Shown piece by piece: positions 1 through 9,660 of a DNA stretch of 64,000 nt (the stretch's first letter is position 1; every line of letters begins with the position of its first letter). A model generated the notes under the pieces. That model had not been told where the DNA came from. It did not search any database and was given only the letters and a program-made list of their open reading frames with translations. The position numbers and the translations under genes are program-made. The DNA comes from Actinomyces sp. 432 (GTDB lineage: Bacteria > Actinomycetota > Actinomycetes > Actinomycetales > Actinomycetaceae). The stretch spans positions 1,674,001-1,738,000 of the forward strand of contig NZ_CP025249.1 in assembly GCF_009930875.1 (NCBI RefSeq), in the 5' to 3' direction.

Positions 1-484
1 TGTCCGCCACCTCGGCGCGCATACGCTGCCCGGTGCGCTGGACTACTCCCGCGAGGATGCGGGCCTGAGCCCACAGGAACAGGGCGGACAGGAGGTACAG
101 GGTCAGGGTCTGCACCAGAATCGTCATCAGGGCGCGGCTGTCCAGGCCCTGTCCAACCACGACGTCGTAGGCGGAGAGCATATCCGCGTACGTGTCCTGC
201 CCTGCGGCGCGCAGCACTTGCTCAAGCTGGTCGCCCGACAGCCCGTGCGGTAGCCCGAAGGACTCCAGCAGCTTGCCCAGCACGCCCGCGAAGATGACAT
301 TGGTTGCGCGGGCCATGACCTTGGGCGCAGCGACGTTCAGGACGACGGCGGCTGTGGTCAGCACCATGACGGTGGTGATGCGCACTCGCTCCGGGCGCAG
401 CTCACGCAGCAGGCGCTTCCAGGTGCCGCGGAAGTCCTTCGCCTTCTGGTTGGGGGCCCGCCTGGGCCCGGGTCCGTGGCTCAT
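1..484 (-). CDS. ABC exporter subunit (TMD-NBD half-transporter), 5' part only
   Basis: This is the start of the second subunit of a heterodimeric multidrug-type ABC exporter. The gene reads leftward off the window, so only about 161 N-terminal residues are visible. They show a basic N-terminal tail (MSHGPGPRRAPNQKAKDFRG), then hydrophobic helices at about residues 35-55 and 115-140 that fit the first transmembrane helices of an ABC membrane domain. The ATPase domain must lie outside the window. The start ATG overlaps the stop of the upstream subunit by four bases (ATGA), as expected for co-translated partners. The transported substrate cannot be told from the sequence. Confidence 0.75.
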   Translation of the reverse strand, partial: MSHGPGPRRAPNQKAKDFRGTWKRLLRELRPERVRITTVMVLTTAAVVLNVAAPKVMARATNVIFAGVLGKLLESFGLPHGLSGDQLEQVLRAAGQDTYADMLSAYDVVVGQGLDSRALMTILVQTLTLYLLSALFLWAQARILAGVVQRTGQRMRAEVAD

Positions 485-2237
485 GCGGCCTCCTCGGCAC
501 TGATCTGGGAAAGGACGATCTCCGTGTACGTGGGGCAGGTGTCCATGAGTTCGCTATGGGTGCCGACACCGACCACGTGTCCCTCGTCCAGGACCACGAT
601 CTGATCGGCATTGCGCACGGATGCGACGCGCTGGGCGACGACGACGATCGTCGCCCCGCCGGTCGCCTGCGGCAGGCCTGCCCGCAGGCGCGCGTCGGTG
701 GCGTAGTCAAGCGCGGAGAAGGAGTCGTCGAAGACGTATACGCCGGCCCGGCGCACCAGGGCGCGGGCGATGGCCAGGCGCTGGCGCTGCCCGCCGGAGA
801 AGTTCACGCCGCCCTGGTCAACCTCGTGCTCAAGTCCGTCGTCCAGAGCCTGTACGAAGCCTGCCGCCTGGGCGGCCTCCAGCGCCTCCCACAGCTCGGC
901 GTCGGTTGCGTCATGCCGTCCGTGCAGCAGGGTGGAGCGGATGGTGCCGGAGAACAGGTAGGCCTTCTGGGGGACGGTGGCGACGTTCTCCCGCAGCTCG
1001 TGCGGGTCCAGGTCACGTACGTCGACGCCGTCTACGGTTACCGCGCCCTCGGTTACGTCCAGCAGTCGCGGCAGCAGGTTGGCCAGTGTGGTCTTGCCCG
1101 AGCCGGTTGAGCCGATGAACGCCGTCGTCGTCCCGGGGCCATGTCGATACTGATCTCCGCGAGGACGCGGGAGTCGGCTCCCGGGTAGCGGAAGGTCACG
1201 TTGTCCAGCGTGACTCGGCGGCCGCGCATTCCTGCGCCGGCGCCGGTGGGCTCGGGCAGGTGGCGCGGGTTCGCGGGAGCCTTGATTGCCGGGGCTACTG
1301 CCATGACCTCCTGGAAGCGGTTAGCGGCCACCTCGGCCCGCGGCAGGACAGTGACCAGCATGACGGCGATCATCACTGAGAAGAGGATCTGCATGATGTA
1401 GTTCAGGAAGGCAGTCAGGTCGCCTACCTCCATCTGCCCGTCGTTGATGCGCATACCGCCGAACCACATCACACCGAGGGAGGCGAGGTTCATGATGACC
1501 GTGACGGACGGGAACAGCATGGCGAACAGGCGCCCGATGCGCAGCGAGGTATCGGTCAGCGCGTCATTGGCCTCGTTGAACACCTGGCCGCGCTCCTTCT
1601 GCCGGACGAACGCCCGGATGACGCGCACACCCTGAATCTGCTCGCGCATCACCAGGTTCACGCGGTCGATGCGGGACTGCATCACCCGGAAGTGAGGCAG
1701 CAGGCGGCTCATGAGCGTGCCGACCACCACCAGCAGGAGCGGGATCAGTACCAGCAGCAGGCCGGACAGGGGCACGTCCACGCGCAGGGCCATGATGGTG
1801 CCGCCTACCAGCATGATCGGCGCCATCAGCATCATGGTGCTGGCCATGAATACCACCATCTGCACCTGCTGGATGTCATTGGTGGAGCGGGTGATCAAGG
1901 AAGGCGCCCCGAAGCGGGAGACCTCCTCCAGATTGAAGCGCTGGACGTGGTTGAAGATGTCCGCGCGCATAGTCCGACCCAGGCCCATCGCGGCCCGTGC
2001 GGACAGATAGGTGCCAACGATGGCAACGATTCCCTGGACAACCGTGATCGCGAGCATCTGCCCGCCCAGGGACCAGATCTTGTCGGTGTCGCCCGTGACC
2101 ACGCCGTCATTGATGATGTCGGCATTCAGGGTGGGTAGCGATAAAACCGCGACCGTCTCGATGATCTTGAGGATGAAGACGATCGCCAACGAGGACGCAT
2201 ACGGTCTCAGGTAATGACGAAGTGTCTTGAATAGCAC
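481..2237 (-). pseudogene. ABC exporter subunit (TMD-NBD) with a one-base frameshift at Walker A
   Basis: First subunit of the heterodimeric ABC exporter. Residues 1-300 form a six-helix membrane domain. The reading frame then breaks near position 1131, just after MAPG. Adding one base there gives TTTAFIGSTGSGKTTLANLL, a normal Walker A region, and restores a protein of about 585 residues with the signature NFSGGQRQRLAIARAL and a VFDDSFSALD Walker B. As written, the long frame ends after 394 residues without an ATPase domain, so the product would be inactive. The site is a C/G run (cccggggcc on the plus strand) and three other loci in this window show the same one-base loss. A sequencing or assembly error is therefore a serious alternative to a real mutation. 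Confidence 0.8.
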
Positions 2238-2308
2238 CTCGAGAGGCTACAACCAGCCGCCTCCCGGCACCCTCTCATTTCACTATCGGCATGCGCTTGG
2301 GACGAGTC

Positions 2309-3553
2309 TCACGCGTCGCGGCCCGAGGGCGGGATGGACGGGGGCACGCTGGGCCGCGCCCCGGAGTCCCCGGTGTCGGCGTGGCGGCCGCCTGAGGTGG
2401 GCAGTGCCGTGGTCTCAGGGGCACCCGGCGCAGGCGTGCCCGGCTGCTGGGGAGTCCCGGCCCCGGCGCGGCCTGCCGCCGGCGTGTCTGCGGCCTCTGC
2501 CTCCTGGGAGGCTGATGCGGCCTCCCCGCGGGCCTGGGCGAGCGCCTCTTCGGGGGCCTGCAAGCTGGTCTGCGCCAGGTCCCCGGCGATGTCGAGACTG
2601 GACTCCATGCCGGAGACATCCACCTTGACATCCCCGCCCGCGCCGGCGCCGAAGGCACCGGAGTCCGGGCCGCCGGCGGACTTGCCGCCCAGCGCGCCGG
2701 CGATGCCGTCCAGTGCGGCCGTGAACTCGGTGGGCACGATCCACATCTTCGAGGAGGATCCGTTGGCGATCTTCGGCAGGGTCTGCAGGTACTGGTAGGC
2801 CAGCAGCTTGGGATCGGCGTTGCCGCGGTGGATGGCGTCAAAGACCTGCAGGATGGCGCGGGACTCACCCTGCGCCTTGAGGATCGCGGACTGGGCCTGG
2901 CCCTCGGCCCGCAGAATCGCGGACTGCTTGTCACCCTCAGCAGTCAGGATCTGGGACTGCTTGACGCCCTCCGCGGTCAGGATGGCGGCGCGGCGGTCGC
3001 GCTCGGCGCGCATCTGCTGCTCCATGGCTCCCTGGATGGATGCGGGCGGGTCAATGGACTTCAGCTCCACATTGGACACGCGGATGCCCCAGCGGCCGGT
3101 GGCCTGGTCCAGCACCCCGCGCAGCTGGCCGTTGATCTGGTCGCGGCTGGTCAGCGTCTGCTCCAGGTCCATGGCGCCGATGACGTTGCGCAGGGTGGTC
3201 ACGGTCAGCTGCTCGATCGCCTGCAGGTAGTTGGCGATCTCGTAGGTTGCGCGCTTGGGGTCGGTGACCTGGTAGTAGATGACCGAGTCGATTGACACCA
3301 CCAGGTTGTCGGAGGTGATCACCGGCTGGGGCGGGAAGGAGACCACCTGCTCGCGCAGGTCCACCGTGGTGCGCACCCGGTCTACGAAAGGCACCAGCAG
3401 GTGCATGCCCGCGCCGTACTCGGCCTGGAACTTGCCCAGGCGCTCGACGATGATCGCGTAGGACTGGGGGACGATCTGCACCGCCCGGAACAGGGCGACA
3501 ATTACGAGCAGCAGTATCAGTATGAGGATGACGAGAATCGTGGTCTCTAGCAC
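2309..3553 (-). CDS. SPFH/Band 7 membrane protein (slipin/QmcA type)
   Basis: A 414-residue stomatin/prohibitin-family protein. One N-terminal membrane helix lies at residues 4-25, followed by the Band 7 (PHB) domain to about 190. An alanine/glutamate-rich coiled-coil follows, with repeated ILTAEG/ILRAEG/ILKAQG units at 191-232. The last 120 residues or so are rich in Ala, Pro and Gly and look disordered, longer than in typical QmcA-like proteins. SPFH proteins form oligomeric rings on the membrane and scaffold or protect other membrane proteins. The gene follows an NfeD-family gene by 72 bases on the same strand, a very common functional pairing, which supports the call. Confidence 0.9.
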   Translation of the reverse strand: MLETTILVILILILLLVIVALFRAVQIVPQSYAIIVERLGKFQAEYGAGMHLLVPFVDRVRTTVDLREQVVSFPPQPVITSDNLVVSIDSVIYYQVTDPKRATYEIANYLQAIEQLTVTTLRNVIGAMDLEQTLTSRDQINGQLRGVLDQATGRWGIRVSNVELKSIDPPASIQGAMEQQMRAERDRRAAILTAEGVKQSQILTAEGDKQSAILRAEGQAQSAILKAQGESRAILQVFDAIHRGNADPKLLAYQYLQTLPKIANGSSSKMWIVPTEFTAALDGIAGALGGKSAGGPDSGAFGAGAGGDVKVDVSGMESSLDIAGDLAQTSLQAPEEALAQARGEAASASQEAEAADTPAAGRAGAGTPQQPGTPAPGAPETTALPTSGGRHADTGDSGARPSVPPSIPPSGRDA

Positions 3554-3625
3554 TGCAGGGCCTTTCGATCGGTTGTAGTCGGAAGCATACGGGAATGTGA
3601 CGCTTATCGTTACCTCGCCAGTTCG

Positions 3626-4090
3626 CTATCGGCCCGGCGCCAACGGCACTACGACCGCGACGGCGCCGTCGATGGCGACCACGCGCACACCCGCACCGGG
3701 TTCCACGTGCGCGTCGGCAAGGGACCCGTAGGACTGCGGCGCAGGAGCCAGGCGGGCACTCCACTCCTCGCCGTCCAGGTTGATGCGGCCGTCACGCGAG
3801 TCAACGACCGTGAGCGCAGTGGCCTCGCGGCCGATGCGGGCCTCGGCGTTGGTGCGCATCTCGGGGGTGGTTGCGGCCAGGTGCCGCTTGGCCCAGGGAC
3901 GGACCGCTACCAGCAGCAGCGTGGCCACCAGGGCGAACACGACCGCCTGCGCCCAGGGCGGGCCGCCCAGGGCGGCAGTCGCTGCGCCTCCTAGCGCGCC
4001 ACCGGCCAGCATGAGAAACGTCAGGTCCGCTGTTGCCATCTCGATGACGCCGAGCAGGAGTGCGGCTCCGACCCACCACAGCCAAATCAT
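3626..4090 (-). CDS. NfeD-family membrane protein
   Basis: A 154-residue short-form NfeD protein. Residues 1-70 contain two to three hydrophobic segments (starting MIWLWWVGAALLLGVIEMA), and the last 65 or so form a soluble OB-fold-like domain with the typical G-x-x-x-x-x-G-E-x-W pattern (RINLDGEEWSARL). NfeD proteins act with SPFH/slipin partners in membrane quality control. Here the partner gene lies directly downstream. The protease domain of long NfeD proteins is absent, as is usual for this short class. Confidence 0.88.
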   Translation of the reverse strand: MIWLWWVGAALLLGVIEMATADLTFLMLAGGALGGAATAALGGPPWAQAVVFALVATLLLVAVRPWAKRHLAATTPEMRTNAEARIGREATALTVVDSRDGRINLDGEEWSARLAPAPQSYGSLADAHVEPGAGVRVVAIDGAVAVVVPLAPGR

Positions 4091-4210
4091 TGTTCGCTCC
4101 TCCAGTTCATGTGCCTGTCATCGGCGTCGTCATTGTGAGCACAACCATTATGCGCACCGTCTTCATCCGCGGCGCCCCGACCTTCCCGACCGGCCGGGCC
4201 GCAGGGGCCG

Positions 4211-4993
4211 TCAGGCTCCCCGGGCCGCGTAGCGCCCCCGATCCCGGGCTATCTCCAGGGGTAGGCCGAAGGTGGCGGTGACGACGTCGTTGGTCATGAC
4301 ATCCTCCAAGGGCCCCTGGGCCATGGCGGTGCCGTGGCGCAGCGCCATAGCGTGCGTGAAGCCCACGGGGATCTCCTCCAGGTGGTGGGTCACCAGCAGC
4401 ATGGAGGGGGCGCCCGCAGCGGACAGGATCTCACTGAGCGCCGCCAGCAGTTGCTCCCGGCCGGCCAGGTCGAGCCCGGCCGCCGGCTCATCCAGAACCA
4501 GCAGCTCCGGATCGGGCATCAGCGCCCGTGCGAGCTCAATGCGCTTGCGCTCCCCCGATGACAGACTCGCCCACGCCCGGTCCGCAAGGTGTGCGGCGCC
4601 CAGTGCGGACAGCAGGGCGCGGGCACGCTCGACATCAAAGTCGTCATATTCCTCACGCCACACACCGATTTTGCCGTAGGAGGCGGACAGCACCACGGAC
4701 AGCCCGGTCTCGGCAGGCCCGACCCGGGCCGCCAGGGCGGTGGAGGCCAGGCCGATGCGGGGCCGCAGGTCACCGACGTCCACGCGTCCCAGCCGCTCAC
4801 CAAGAATCTCGACCTCCCCGGAAGAGGGGAACAACCGGGCCGAGGCGATACGCGAGATCGTAGTCTTGCCGGCGCCGTTGGGGCCGAGCAGCACCCAGTG
4901 CTGCCCCTCCTCCACGGCCCAGCTCACGTGGGAGAGAATCTGGGTGGTTCCGCGGTGGAGCGAGACGTCATCAAAGCGGAGCACGCTGGTCAT
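4211..4993 (-). CDS. Stand-alone ABC transporter ATP-binding protein
   Basis: A 260-residue ABC ATPase. Walker A is LLGPNGAGKTT near residue 36-46, the signature is LSSGERKRIELARAL, and Walker B is LLVLDEPAAGLDL, followed by the H-loop in LLVTHHLEEIP. No permease gene is adjacent. The sequence resembles YlmA/ModF-like ATPases that are often encoded alone, so its membrane partner or its role outside transport is unknown. It is divergent from the unknown gene at 5056, with about 60 bases between the starts. Confidence 0.85.
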   Translation of the reverse strand: MTSVLRFDDVSLHRGTTQILSHVSWAVEEGQHWVLLGPNGAGKTTISRIASARLFPSSGEVEILGERLGRVDVGDLRPRIGLASTALAARVGPAETGLSVVLSASYGKIGVWREEYDDFDVERARALLSALGAAHLADRAWASLSSGERKRIELARALMPDPELLVLDEPAAGLDLAGREQLLAALSEILSAAGAPSMLLVTHHLEEIPVGFTHAMALRHGTAMAQGPLEDVMTNDVVTATFGLPLEIARDRGRYAARGA

Positions 4994-5055
4994 GTGCCCA
5001 CCCTATCCCGCGGGACGGTTCGCCCATCCGCAATTTGCCGCTAGGGTGCGGCGTC

Positions 5056-5766
5056 GTGGATCCTCTCGCGCTGCCACTGTCCGTCCTGCTGGCCCTGTGG
5101 GCGCCGCTGCCCTCCTCGCAGGGGCGCGCCGTAGTGCAAGGCCCCGACGCCGTGCATGAGGCGGCCGATGACGTCTCCCCCTGGGGACTGGGCCGCGCAC
5201 CCCTGGAGCGGTGGGTGGCCGACTTCGGGCCGCTCGCGCGTGCGAGCGCGGTGCTGCCGTCCCCCGCAGATCCTTTACCCGGGCTGGCCGCCGCAGTCGA
5301 CGCCGGCGAGGGTGTAGTGATGGAGTCCGCCTCAGGTCGCAGTGTGCTACTGGTGCCTTGGGCGTCCGGAGCGTCGGTCACCTGGCAGGTGGAGGAGATG
5401 CCTGCCCCATTACCTCCCCTGGACGCCTCCCAGGCGCGCCGGGACGTGCACTCCGCCACTGAGGCGGCGATCGACGCGTTGATCGAGCTGGACCTGGCCC
5501 GCGAGCGCCCCGAGCTGGCCGATACGCTCACCGACCTGATAACCGCCGTCGTCGATCCGCGCCTACTGCCACCAGGGCTGGACCCGCGCCGTCGTACCCT
5601 GCTGGAGCGGTCCTTGCGCCTGCGCGCAATCTGCACCCTGGCCCTGGAGGACGACGGCGCCGCGGCAACGGCCCAGCAGGCCGAGCGGCGCGGCGCCATT
5701 CTGCGTCCTCTGCTCGCCGCCGCGCGCCGAGGCGTTGGTGCGGCAACCGAATGGTGGGCGCACTGA
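5056..5766 (+). CDS. Conserved-looking protein of unknown function
   Basis: A 236-residue protein I do not recognise. I chose GTG at 5056 (VDPLALPLSVLLAL) over an in-frame TTG at 5035. It begins with a short hydrophobic stretch (about residues 3-14). The middle contains a beta-rich part (GEGVVMESASGRSVLLVPW) and the rest is mostly helical, with ARRDVHSATEAAIDALIELDLARERPEL near residue 140. There is no obvious catalytic motif or further membrane segment. Third-position GC is high and the frame is open throughout, supporting a real gene. A strong hairpin follows its stop. Confidence 0.6.
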   Translation: MDPLALPLSVLLALWAPLPSSQGRAVVQGPDAVHEAADDVSPWGLGRAPLERWVADFGPLARASAVLPSPADPLPGLAAAVDAGEGVVMESASGRSVLLVPWASGASVTWQVEEMPAPLPPLDASQARRDVHSATEAAIDALIELDLARERPELADTLTDLITAVVDPRLLPPGLDPRRRTLLERSLRLRAICTLALEDDGAAATAQQAERRGAILRPLLAAARRGVGAATEWWAH

Positions 5767-5792
5767 GGGGCTCCGGAGGCTGCCGACTCCCC

Positions 5793-5836
5793 CGGCACTG
5801 ACGCTGCCGCCCGGACGGGCGGCAGCGTCAGTGCCG
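5793..5836. terminator. Bidirectional hairpin terminator between convergent genes
   Basis: Near-perfect inverted repeat with about 20-bp arms (cggcactgacgctgccgccc at 5793-5812 and its complement ending at 5836) and a tiny loop. It lies between the stop of the unknown gene (+) and the stop of glgM (-), so it can end transcription from both sides. There is no T-run, as is common in high-GC actinobacteria. Confidence 0.8.
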
Positions 5837-5925
5837 AAGGCGGCGGACCGCAGCCCGGACAGGAGTCCGACGGCAAGCGGCGTGTCAGCAAACGGGCACG
5901 GGCAGGGCCCGCATGCCTGCGCGCA

Positions 5926-7188
5926 TCAGCGCGGGTTGGCCAGCGCCCAGCGGTAGACCTCCATGGTGCGGTCGGCGATCGCGGTCCAGGAGAAGTGCTC
6001 CTCCACCCGCTTGCGCGCGGCCGCACCCATCTGCTGGGCCTTGTCGGCGTCCATGACCAGCTCGGTCAGCCGGTCGGCAAGGTCGGTGGCGAACTGCTCG
6101 GGGTGGATGGGCGTGCCGGTGCCGTCTTGCAGCTGCTCGATCGGGACCAGGTAGCCGGTCTCGCCATCGACGATGACATCCGGGATACCGCCAGTGGCGG
6201 AGCCGACTACCGGCAGCCCCATCGCCATGGCCTCAAGGTTGACGATGCCCAGGGGCTCGTACACCGAGGGGCAGACGAACACGTCCGAGGCGGCCAGAAC
6301 CGCTTGGAGCTCGCGGTGCGGGAGCATTTCCTCAATCATGATCAGGCCGGTGCGCTGGGCCTGCAAGGCGGCCACGGCCTCGTCCACCTCGGCCTTGATC
6401 TCCGGGGTATCGGGGGCGCCGGCGCACAGGATGACCTGAACCTGCTCGGGCAGCTTCTCCACGGCACGCAGCAGGTGTGGCAGGCCCTTCTGACGGGTGA
6501 TGCGGCCGACGAACACGATCGTCGGGCGCGAGGTGTCGATGCCGTAGCGCTCGCGGACCTGCTCGGCGAGTGCCTCGAACTCGGCGTCGGCGGGGCGCGC
6601 CCAGCCGGCCAGGTCAATGCCGTTGTGAACCACCTTGACCCGTTCGGGGTCAACGTTCGGGTACGACTTCAGGATATCCGCGCGCATGCCGTTGGACACG
6701 GCGATAATCGCCGAAGCGCCCTCGTATGCCTGCTGCTCCGCCCAGGAGGACAGGGCGTAGCCGCCACCCAGCTGCTCAGCCTTCCAGGGGCGCATGGGCT
6801 CCAGGGAGTGGGCGGACAGGACGTGGGGGATTCCGTAGAGCAGGCCCGCCAGGTGCCCGGCGAGGTTGGCGTACCAGGTGTGGGAGTGCACGATGTCGGC
6901 GCCCTCCACCCCGGGAACCATTTCCAGGTCCACGCCGAAGGTGCGCAGGGCTGCGTTGGCCCCCTCCAGCTCGGCCACCTCCGGGTACCCGGTGACGCCC
7001 GCGTCGGCGCCCTCGGTGCCGGGCTCGCGGGGGCCGCCGAAGGCGTGCACACGCACATCGGCCAAGGGCCGCAGCACTTTGGCGAGCTCATTGACGTGGA
7101 CGCCGGCACCTCCATAGATAAAGGGCGGGTACTCCTTTGTCAGCAGGTCGACTCGCAGTCCGTCATTGATGTTGGTTTCCTCGGTCAC
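5926..7188 (-). CDS. glgA: GT4 glycogen synthase / maltose-1-phosphate synthase (GlgA/GlgM type)
   Basis: A 420-residue GT4 glycosyltransferase using an ADP-glucose-type donor. The N-terminal domain carries KEYPPFIYGGAGVHVNELAK, the glycogen-synthase-like loop. The C-terminal domain carries VFVGRITRQKGL and the donor-binding CPSVYEPLGIVNLEAMA. In mycobacteria the same protein type, also divergent from glgC, makes maltose-1-phosphate from ADP-glucose (GlgM), so that activity is at least as likely as direct glycogen elongation. The GTG start at 7188 is preceded by aaggagag. In-frame codons further upstream encode unrelated residues. It is divergent from glgC across 251 bases, which must hold both promoters. 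Confidence 0.93.
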   Translation of the reverse strand: MTEETNINDGLRVDLLTKEYPPFIYGGAGVHVNELAKVLRPLADVRVHAFGGPREPGTEGADAGVTGYPEVAELEGANAALRTFGVDLEMVPGVEGADIVHSHTWYANLAGHLAGLLYGIPHVLSAHSLEPMRPWKAEQLGGGYALSSWAEQQAYEGASAIIAVSNGMRADILKSYPNVDPERVKVVHNGIDLAGWARPADAEFEALAEQVRERYGIDTSRPTIVFVGRITRQKGLPHLLRAVEKLPEQVQVILCAGAPDTPEIKAEVDEAVAALQAQRTGLIMIEEMLPHRELQAVLAASDVFVCPSVYEPLGIVNLEAMAMGLPVVGSATGGIPDVIVDGETGYLVPIEQLQDGTGTPIHPEQFATDLADRLTELVMDADKAQQMGAAARKRVEEHFSWTAIADRTMEVYRWALANPR

Positions 7189-7439
7189 AGCACTCTCCTT
7201 CGTGGTCGTGCACCCATGCACATCCGGCGGGCCTTGCCGTAGCTCACACAGTATCCCGGACCGTGCTCCGGCGCGCAGCTTTTGGGGCCGTGGCATCCGG
7301 CCGGCGGCGTGCCCGGTCAGGCACGCCGGGCGCACGGAGCGGTCTGCATGCCGGTCGGCGCCGGTAGTCCCCGAAGGTACTTCGATCCAATCGGCTCAAT
7401 AGCCTCGCAAGATGACGAAAATCACCGTAAGGTGGGGCC

Positions 7440-8684
7440 ATGGCTTCTCCTCGTGTCCTCGCAATCATCCTCGCCGGCGGTGAAGGCAAGCGCCTGATGC
7501 CGCTGACGGTAGACCGCGCCAAGCCCGCAGTGCCCTTCGGCGGCATCTACCGGCTGATCGACTTCTCCCTGTCCAACATGATCAACTCGGGCTTCCTGAA
7601 GGTGGTCGTGCTGACCCAGTACAAGTCCCACTCACTGGACCGGCACATCTCCAAGACCTGGCGCATGTCAGACATGCTGGGCAACTACATCGCCCCCGTG
7701 CCCGCGCAGCAGCGTGTGGGCAAGCACTGGTTCCTCGGCTCGGCGGACGCCATCTACCAGTCCCTCAACCTGGTTGAGGACGAGCGCCCTGACTACGTGG
7801 TCATCACCGGTGCGGACAACATCTACCGCATGGACTTCTCCCAGATGCTCGACCACCACATCGCCTCCGGGCTGCCGTGCACCGTCGCCGGCATCCGGCA
7901 GCCGCGCGAGCTCGCGGATCAGTTCGGCATCATCGAGTCCGATCCGGACTCACGCGGCAGGATCAAGGCCTTCGTCGAGAAGCCCAAGGAGACCCCGGGA
8001 CTGCCGGACTCCCCCGATGAGGTACTCGCCTCGATGGGCAACTACATCATGGACGCCGACGCCCTGACCGAGGCGGTCACCATCGACGCCGCCGACGAGT
8101 CCTCCAAGCATGACATGGGCGGCAACATCGTCCCCTGGTTCGTCTCCCAGGGCGCCGCCGGGGTCTACGACTTCAAGGACAACGAGGTCCCCGGCGCAAC
8201 CGAGCGCGACCGCGACTACTGGCGCGACGTGGGTACCGTCGACGCCTTCTACGAGGCCCACCAGGACCTGATCAGCGTCAGCCCGGTGTTCAACCTCTAC
8301 AACAGCCGCTGGCCGCTGTTCGCCGGGTACTCGGGCTCGATGCCGCCGGCCAAGTTCGTGTACGGGCACCACGAGCGCCTGGGCCACGCCGTCGACTCCA
8401 TCGTCTCTCCCGGCGTGATCATCTCCGGCGGCGAGGTCATTTCCTCGGTTCTGTCCCCTGAGGTGCGGGTGAACTCCTGGTCCTCGGTACGGGAGTCCGT
8501 GCTCATGGACGGCGTCAACGTCGGCCGCAACACTGTGGTCAACCGCGCCATCCTGGACAAGAACGTTGTAGTCGAGGAGGGTGCCATGGTGGGCATCGAC
8601 CCTGAGCACGACCGTGAGCGCGGCTTCACGGTGACGGAGTCCGGCATCACCGTCGTCGCCAAGGGACAGCGTGTAGCGCGCTGA
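7440..8684 (+). CDS. glgC: Glucose-1-phosphate adenylyltransferase
   Basis: A 414-residue ADP-glucose pyrophosphorylase, the first committed step of glycogen and maltose-1-phosphate synthesis. The nucleotidyltransferase motif [15 protein letters not shown] lies at residues 9-23. [15 protein letters not shown] and GSADAIYQ are also typical, and the C-terminal part forms a left-handed beta-helix ([20 protein letters not shown]). It begins with ATG 7440 after a purine-rich taaggtggggcc. A very strong terminator hairpin follows the stop. Its product supplies the divergent GlgA/GlgM enzyme. Confidence 0.96.
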   Translation: MASPRVLAIILAGGEGKRLMPLTVDRAKPAVPFGGIYRLIDFSLSNMINSGFLKVVVLTQYKSHSLDRHISKTWRMSDMLGNYIAPVPAQQRVGKHWFLGSADAIYQSLNLVEDERPDYVVITGADNIYRMDFSQMLDHHIASGLPCTVAGIRQPRELADQFGIIESDPDSRGRIKAFVEKPKETPGLPDSPDEVLASMGNYIMDADALTEAVTIDAADESSKHDMGGNIVPWFVSQGAAGVYDFKDNEVPGATERDRDYWRDVGTVDAFYEAHQDLISVSPVFNLYNSRWPLFAGYSGSMPPAKFVYGHHERLGHAVDSIVSPGVIISGGEVISSVLSPEVRVNSWSSVRESVLMDGVNVGRNTVVNRAILDKNVVVEEGAMVGIDPEHDRERGFTVTESGITVVAKGQRVAR

Positions 8685-8719
8685 CCGGTCCAACTCCACT
8701 CCACGGCGCATACGCCAGA

Positions 8720-8764
8720 TACGCCCCCGCCCCGGGATCGCAACGATCCCGGGGCGGGGGCGTA
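8720..8764 (+). terminator. Strong GC hairpin terminator after glgC
   Basis: Perfect inverted repeat: 21-bp arms (8720-8740 and 8744-8764, starting tacgcccccgcccc) around a three-base caa loop. It lies between glgC and serB, both on the plus strand, and separates the two transcripts. There is no obvious T-tract. Confidence 0.85.
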
Positions 8765-8797
8765 TGTGGCGCGCCTGCGTTGGTTACCATCCTGGGC

Positions 8798-9508
8798 ATG
8801 CACTCCAGCGCGCTGCCATTCGCCCCACCGCCCGGCCTACCACGCGTATCCGGTGCGCGCGCGAGCGGGGAGCTGGCAGCCCTCGGGCCAGGCCTGCTGG
8901 TCATGGATGTGGACTCCACCCTGATCGAGCAGGAGGTGATCGAGCTGATCGCCGAGCGGGCCGGCACTCGCGAGCGCGTTGCCGAGGTGACCGCGCGGGC
9001 GATGCGCGGCGAGCTGGACTTTGCCGCCTCACTGCGTGAACGCGTCGCGACACTGGCAGGGGTTCCGCAGACGGTGTTCGCCGCGGTGCTGGAGGAGGTG
9101 CGACTGACCCCGGGCGCGCGTGAGCTCATTGAGGCGCTGCATGCACGCGGCTGCCGGGTCGGGGTGGTATCCGGCGGCTTCGAAGAGGTGGTGTGCCCAC
9201 TGGCGCGCGGCCTCGGGATCGACCATGTCGCCGCCAACCGGCTGGAGGTGGCGGGCGGTGCGCTCACCGGCCGGGTGCTAGGTCGCATCGTGGACCGCGA
9301 GGAGAAAGTTCGCTGTCTGCGCGCCTGGGCACAGGCCGATGGCGTGCCCATGACGCGCACGGTCGCGGTGGGCGACGGCGCCAACGACCTGGGCATGATC
9401 GCCGAGGCGGCACTGGGGGTGGCCTTCTGCGCCAAACCTGTGGTTGCCGAGTCGGCACCGGCCGCGGTGCACGTGCGCGACCTCATGGCGGTGCTGGACC
9501 TGCTCTAG
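8798..9508 (+). CDS. serB: Phosphoserine phosphatase
   Basis: A 236-residue HAD-superfamily phosphatase that hydrolyses phosphoserine to serine. Motif I is LLVMDVDSTLIEQE (the nucleophile is the first Asp of DVDST), motif II is VVSGGFEEV, and motif III/IV is VAVGDGANDLGM. The N-terminal ACT-like domain seen in longer SerB proteins is absent. I chose ATG 8798 over an in-frame TTG at 8780. The downstream border carries a tandem repeat (9596-9642) before the convergent phosphatase gene. Confidence 0.9.
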   Translation: MHSSALPFAPPPGLPRVSGARASGELAALGPGLLVMDVDSTLIEQEVIELIAERAGTRERVAEVTARAMRGELDFAASLRERVATLAGVPQTVFAAVLEEVRLTPGARELIEALHARGCRVGVVSGGFEEVVCPLARGLGIDHVAANRLEVAGGALTGRVLGRIVDREEKVRCLRAWAQADGVPMTRTVAVGDGANDLGMIAEAALGVAFCAKPVVAESAPAAVHVRDLMAVLDLL

Positions 9509-9595
9509 CGAGCTTGGCGCACTTGGCAGCCTTGGGGCGTCCTTGGGCGCACTTCGGCGTGCTGTGCCTTGCGCCGGCCGCTCCACGCCACCCCC

Positions 9596-9642
9596 GCCGA
9601 GCTCGGTCGTTATAACCGACAAGTTCGGTCGAAGTGGTGCCG
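9596..9642. repeat. Copy 1 of a dispersed 22-23-bp tandem repeat
   Basis: Two consecutive units ending in ctcggtcg (9609) and ttcggtcg (9631), period 22, followed by a partial third unit aagtggtgccg. The core agrees with copies at 20467-20558, 34603-34693 and 43448-43480 (consensus roughly aagtaacgtgccgagntcgg followed by t, a or c, then g). It lies between convergent serB and the histidine phosphatase gene. Confidence 0.65.
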
Positions 9643-9660
9643 TGGGCCTGTCCGCCAGAA

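Noticed and set aside
5995..7242. Open frame of 415 codons opposite glgM
   Set aside because: Antisense shadow with low-complexity composition. GlgM is unambiguous.
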